From: Nitrospinota bacterium
GTDB taxonomy: Bacteria; UBA8248
Direction: 5' to 3'
Length of the DNA: 9,041 nucleotides
NCBI GenBank assembly: GCA_029937135.1
Contig: JAPYQX010000103.1
Coordinates: forward strand, 1 to 9,041
A model generated the notes under the pieces. It made no database searches and was not told the origin of the DNA. It was given only the letters and a program-made list of their open reading frames with translations. Of the stretch, positions 5,621-9,041 are shown piece by piece. Within the stretch, counting starts at the first letter, position 1, and every line of letters begins with the position of its first letter. The translations under genes and the position numbers were made by a program.

Positions 5621-6904
5621 TTATTTCCCCAATCCCTGAATCCACGCTGTCAGTTCATCCATGCGGCAAATACCCTGCTCCTTGCCGGAGGGCTCCACGA
5701 TTCGAAACCGGCCGGTTTTATTCCCGTTCCGCTCCACGACGATACACCGCGAAACGCCCGCGCGCCGGGCGTATTCGAGTGATTCGGGTAAATCCCGCCG
5801 AATGATGTCCCTGGAAACGCGCCAGCCGGCGGACCTCAATTCACGGGCCACCTGGATTCCAATCCGTTTTTCGCGCGTAAAATCAATCACAAGGAAATCC
5901 CCGCCCAGGCCGCTGATGTCCTCATCCGGCGTGACCAGGAGAAGTTGATCGATATCGATGGCAATGCCCGTCCCCAGTCCATCCCCGCCGTAGCGTCCCA
6001 GCAATCGGTCATACCGCCCGCCGCCGCAAACTGGATACCCGGACCCCTCGACGAATCCCTCGAAAATTATCCCGGTATAATATTCAAAATCCCGAATGTC
6101 GCTCAAGTCGAAAATGACCCGGTCGGTGAGACCATAAAGCTCCAGCATGCGCTCGACCTGCTTGAGTTCCTCGATGGCTCGGCGCGATGAGGGATTTTTC
6201 ACGTTTTTAAGAGCCCGGTCGAGTATTTTTTCCCCGCCGAACAATTCCGGTAAATCCAGTAAAACCCTCGCATCGCTCCCCTTGGAGGGAACATCCTTGA
6301 TCAGCTCTTCAAGCCCCGATGAATCGCGGCGCGCCACGGCATCGAGAATATCTCTCTTTTTATCTTCAGCGAGACGCATCGTGCCCAAAAGTCCCCGGAT
6401 AAAACCGGTATGACTCAACGACATTTTGACTTTTTCTACTCCGTTTTGATCCAGGCACTCCATCGCAATAGCGATCATTTCAACATCGGCTTCGAGCGAA
6501 ACAAGGCCGATCAACTCCACCCCAGCCTGCCAAAATTCCCGTCTGAGAACGCCCGCCACATGTGCATGGCGAAAAACATTGGTCACATAGGCAAGCCGAA
6601 GCGGCCGGGGGTGGTCGGCGAGGACTGTCCCCGCGAGGCGGGCAATCTGGGGTGTCACGTCCGAGCGAAGCGCCAGCAGCCCTCCCGTGTCCATATCCAC
6701 GAGACGAAAGGTCTGGGTGTCCCGGATTTGTCCCCCATTTCCAGGCGCGTAAAGATCAAACGCGGGTGTCACGATCTGCTGGAAACCCCACCGGGCAAAA
6801 ACTTCAAGAAGGCGCTTTTCGACCCGGCTTTTTCGCCCGGCCTGCTCGGGGAGAAATACTCTTGATCCCTTTGGCATCGCTTTTACCGGATTACCTGGAC
6901 TCAT
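5621..6904 (-). CDS. hisZ: ATP phosphoribosyltransferase regulatory subunit HisZ
   Basis: Catalytically inactive histidyl-tRNA synthetase paralogue that pairs with the short form of HisG, allowing the first step of histidine synthesis and its feedback control. The 427-residue protein has the class II synthetase core: TFRLVDMDTGGLLALRSDVT with TPQIARLA (about 65-91), FDLSDIRDFEYYTGIIFEGF (265-284) and GGGRYDRLL (294-302). The final motif reads GTGIAIDIDQLL (311-322), whereas true HisRS has an arginine-containing GxER motif there; this identifies HisZ. A C-terminal part of about 95 residues (336-427) resembles a reduced anticodon-binding domain. The ATG at 6904 has AGGTG seven bases upstream and lies 25 bases after serA; the frame also opens at 6955 but would overlap serA. 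hisG is not in the window. Confidence 0.92.
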   Translation of the reverse strand: MSPGNPVKAMPKGSRVFLPEQAGRKSRVEKRLLEVFARWGFQQIVTPAFDLYAPGNGGQIRDTQTFRLVDMDTGGLLALRSDVTPQIARLAGTVLADHPRPLRLAYVTNVFRHAHVAGVLRREFWQAGVELIGLVSLEADVEMIAIAMECLDQNGVEKVKMSLSHTGFIRGLLGTMRLAEDKKRDILDAVARRDSSGLEELIKDVPSKGSDARVLLDLPELFGGEKILDRALKNVKNPSSRRAIEELKQVERMLELYGLTDRVIFDLSDIRDFEYYTGIIFEGFVEGSGYPVCGGGRYDRLLGRYGGDGLGTGIAIDIDQLLLVTPDEDISGLGGDFLVIDFTREKRIGIQVARELRSAGWRVSRDIIRRDLPESLEYARRAGVSRCIVVERNGNKTGRFRIVEPSGKEQGICRMDELTAWIQGLGK

Positions 6905-6929
6905 GACTCCGCACCTGGACTCTCTCGCT

Positions 6930-8525
6930 TCACAAATGGACGAGATTGGCGTCATTGATATTCGGAATTGAACGGACCTTTTCCATCACCTCATCTGGAA
7001 TAGGATCGTCCACTGCGAGAATCGCCACCGCCTTGTCGTTTTTCCGCGTCCGGCCGAGTTGCATGCCGGCGATGTTAATTTTGTGCTCACCGAGTAAAGT
7101 TCCGATCCGACCAATCATTCCGGGCTGATCGTCATTCGTAAATATGAGCATGTATCCTTCGGGAACAGCGTCAACGCTGAACTGATCGATCCGTACGATG
7201 CGCGGCTCGTTTTCATGGACGAATGTCGCCGCGACAGAGCGCTCTCCTTTGTCGGTGCGCACCTTTAACTCAATCAAATTCGTGTATACCGGCATCTCGC
7301 TCCGGAAGGTGGCCACGATCTCGATTCCCCGCTCCTTGGCCAGGATGGGACCGTTTACCAGATTCACACGGGCGCCGCTCATAAAATGCCCCAGGAGCCC
7401 CTTTAGGGCGGCCGCGGCAAGTGGCTCCACCGGGCTCTCGAGTGGGCCTCCGTACGTCACCTCAAGGGCCTTAGGGCCGCTTCCCGTCAACTGAGCCAGG
7501 AAGCTTCCCAACCGCTCCGCCAGATCGAGGTAGGGGCCGATTCGCTCCAGGTCCTCTGCGCTGAGCGAGGGAAGGTTCACCGCATTCTTGACACCCCCTG
7601 TTGTCAGATAGTCCACCACCTGCTCGGCTACGCTGACCGCAACATTCTCCTGGGCCTCCTTGGTGGAGGCTCCCAGATGGGGGGTGCAAATAACATCGTC
7701 CCGCCCGACGAGAGCGCTCTCCTTCCCGGGAGGCTCCACGTCATATACATCAAGGGCCACGCCCGCGAGTTTCCCGCTGTCGAGGGCGGCGGCGGCGGCT
7801 TTCTCGTCGAGAAGACCGCCCCGCGCACAATTCACGATACAGGCTCCGGGGCGCATCCGGGCGATCTCCTCCACCCCAATCAGGCCCGCCGTCTCGGAAG
7901 TTTTCGGTACATGGAGGCTGATGTAGTCGGATTGAGCGAGAAGCTCGTCCAGCGACACCGGTTTCACACCCCGCTTCTCAACCACCTCCGCCGAAATAAA
8001 GGGATCGTAGGCGACCACGTTCATGCCCAGATTGCCGGCCAGCCGTGCCACCGTTGAACCGACCCGTCCGAGACCTATCACGCCGAGCACTTTCGAGGAG
8101 AGTTCGCTCCCCACAAACTTACTTCGCTCCCAGCGTCCTTCCTTCACCGAGCGGACCGCGGCGGGAATTTTCCGGGCCAGGGAGAACAACAAGGCCACCG
8201 TATGCTCCGCCGTGGTGATGATATTGCCGTCGGGCGCGTTGACCACCAGAATCCCGCGAAGGCTCGCGCTTTCCAGATCGATATTATCAACCCCGATCCC
8301 GGCCCGGGCGATAATCTTGAGCCTATCGCCGGCGCCGAGAATTTCATCGTCAACTTTGGTTGCGCTGCGCACCAAAAGTGCGTCGCAATCCCGGATGATC
8401 TCGATCAACTCCTCCCGGGGAAGCCCGGGCTTGTTGATGACCTCGAAACCCTCCGCCCCCGAGAGGATTTCCTCGGCGCGGGGCGAGAGAGGCTCCGAAA
8501 TTAATACCCTGATATCTGTGCTCAT
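6930..8525 (-). CDS. serA: D-3-phosphoglycerate dehydrogenase, long form with ACT domain
   Basis: Oxidises 3-phosphoglycerate to 3-phosphohydroxypyruvate with NAD, the first step of serine synthesis. The 531-residue length matches the long (type I) enzyme. Substrate-domain motifs include VRSATKV and ARAGIGVDNID (73-83). The NAD-binding loop GLGRVG is at 151-156, with D174 ending the next strand to select NAD. The catalytic triad is R235 (CARGG), E264 (DVEPP) and H283 (TPHLGAST). Residues about 320-450 form the intervening allosteric-substrate-binding domain, and 456-531 form an ACT domain with the NDDQPGMIGRIGTLLGEHKI signature, where serine feedback inhibition may act. The ATG at 8525 overlaps the stop of the upstream aminotransferase by four bases (ATGA). 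GAGGA lies upstream at acceptable distance. The coupling suggests both enzymes work in one pathway. Confidence 0.97.
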   Translation of the reverse strand: MSTDIRVLISEPLSPRAEEILSGAEGFEVINKPGLPREELIEIIRDCDALLVRSATKVDDEILGAGDRLKIIARAGIGVDNIDLESASLRGILVVNAPDGNIITTAEHTVALLFSLARKIPAAVRSVKEGRWERSKFVGSELSSKVLGVIGLGRVGSTVARLAGNLGMNVVAYDPFISAEVVEKRGVKPVSLDELLAQSDYISLHVPKTSETAGLIGVEEIARMRPGACIVNCARGGLLDEKAAAAALDSGKLAGVALDVYDVEPPGKESALVGRDDVICTPHLGASTKEAQENVAVSVAEQVVDYLTTGGVKNAVNLPSLSAEDLERIGPYLDLAERLGSFLAQLTGSGPKALEVTYGGPLESPVEPLAAAALKGLLGHFMSGARVNLVNGPILAKERGIEIVATFRSEMPVYTNLIELKVRTDKGERSVAATFVHENEPRIVRIDQFSVDAVPEGYMLIFTNDDQPGMIGRIGTLLGEHKINIAGMQLGRTRKNDKAVAILAVDDPIPDEVMEKVRSIPNINDANLVHL

Positions 8526-9041
8526 TTCCCAAATTCCTCTTGCGCGGCGGTCAGCCCCGCACCTTTCTTGAGTTTATGGCCAAGGCTGCTCAACACCCTT
8601 TCAAGGCCGCCGATCGCGGCGAGCATGTCCGATTCATCGACATAGCCCATGTGCCCGATTCTGAAGATTTTCCCGCCCAGGTGGGCCTGGCCGCCAGCTA
8701 TGGTGATTCCCTGCTCGTCCTGCATCAACCGGGGAATCGCTTTACCGTCGATTCCGTCGGGCACACTGACCGCCGAGACTGATTCGCTCAGAAGATCCCG
8801 GGGAAAGATATCGAGCCCCAGGGCGCGAAGAGCCGCGCGCGTTCCGCCAGACAGTCGTGCGTGACGCGCGAAAATATTTTCAAGGCCCTCGCTCCGCATC
8901 ATTTCCAGGGCCACCCTGAGGCCTTCGACAAGCGAAATCGCGGGTGTCCAGGCGGTGGTGTTTTTCGCCTGACTTTTCCGCTCAATGCGCAGATCAAAAT
9001 AATAACGGGGGCTCCTGGCCTTCTCAGCCGCCGCCCAGGCG
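8522..9041 (-). CDS. Class V aminotransferase, alanine-glyoxylate / serine-pyruvate type (C-terminal part, runs off right edge)
   Basis: PLP-dependent transaminase; only the last 172 residues are visible, so the PLP-binding lysine lies outside. The fragment contains SPRYYFDLR, NTTAWTPAISLVEGL (about 27-41 of the fragment), a GVTIAGGQ-like segment (GITIAGGQAHLGGK) and KIFRIGHMGYVDESD. All are hallmarks of the alanine-glyoxylate/serine-pyruvate subgroup rather than of classical SerC; R127 of the fragment is the expected substrate-carboxylate arginine. The frame is open to the right edge; a GTG at 8914 is internal. Its stop overlaps the serA start by four bases. Because SerA makes phosphohydroxypyruvate, this enzyme is a good candidate for a phosphoserine aminotransferase, but glyoxylate or pyruvate transamination is equally compatible with the visible sequence. 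Confidence 0.93.
   Translation of the reverse strand, partial: AWAAAEKARSPRYYFDLRIERKSQAKNTTAWTPAISLVEGLRVALEMMRSEGLENIFARHARLSGGTRAALRALGLDIFPRDLLSESVSAVSVPDGIDGKAIPRLMQDEQGITIAGGQAHLGGKIFRIGHMGYVDESDMLAAIGGLERVLSSLGHKLKKGAGLTAAQEEFGK

Noticed and set aside
5619..5645. Upstream ATG for purA
   Set aside because: It would overlap hisZ and add nine residues before the conserved N-terminus.
6905..6955. Upstream ATG for hisZ
   Set aside because: It overlaps serA and the extra residues lack family similarity; the ATG at 6904 has a better ribosome binding site.

Overview
The window looks like ordinary chromosomal backbone from a bacterium with roughly high-50s % GC. The Tat translocase, a CcdA-type thiol transporter and a Sec-type signal peptide point to a cell with an exported or periplasmic compartment. 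The HisZ-dependent histidine pathway and the long-form SerA fit uncultured lineages around the former Deltaproteobacteria, Nitrospinota, Methylomirabilota or Tectomicrobia. That placement is inference from gene content, not a sequence match.

Left part (1-664): the first 114 residues of a DEDDh 3'-5' exonuclease run off the left edge on the minus strand. They are followed by a divergent promoter region of about 320 bases (345-664). I see one plausible sigma70-type promoter for each direction there and nothing else convincing.

Plus-strand operon (665-2901): a TatA/TatB-family subunit, tatC, pyrF (orotidine 5'-phosphate decarboxylase) and an acylphosphatase. The first three are packed with a 5-base gap and a 1-base TAATG overlap, so Tat export and a pyrimidine biosynthesis step probably share one transcript. 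This operon meets the next one tail to tail, with only 5 bases between the stop codons.

Minus-strand operon (9041 down to 2907, gene order right to left): class V aminotransferase (C-terminal 172 residues only), serA, hisZ, purA, a secreted cupredoxin-like protein and a ccdA-like membrane protein. Junctions are an ATGA overlap, a 25-base gap, a 2-base gap, a TTGA overlap and a 28-base gap, so one transcript is likely. The first two genes can plausibly make phosphoserine or serine from 3-phosphoglycerate. HisZ supports the first step of histidine synthesis and PurA commits IMP to AMP. The last two genes act at or outside the membrane and form an unexplained redox or metal-flavoured tail to the operon.

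No mobile element, CRISPR array, tRNA, rRNA or phage signal was seen. Nothing here amounts to a clear new system. The points most worth a second look are the enlarged CcdA with what looks like a duplicated membrane segment, the adjacent cupredoxin-like protein with no copper ligands, and the possible use of a glyoxylate-type aminotransferase next to serA as the missing phosphoserine aminotransferase.
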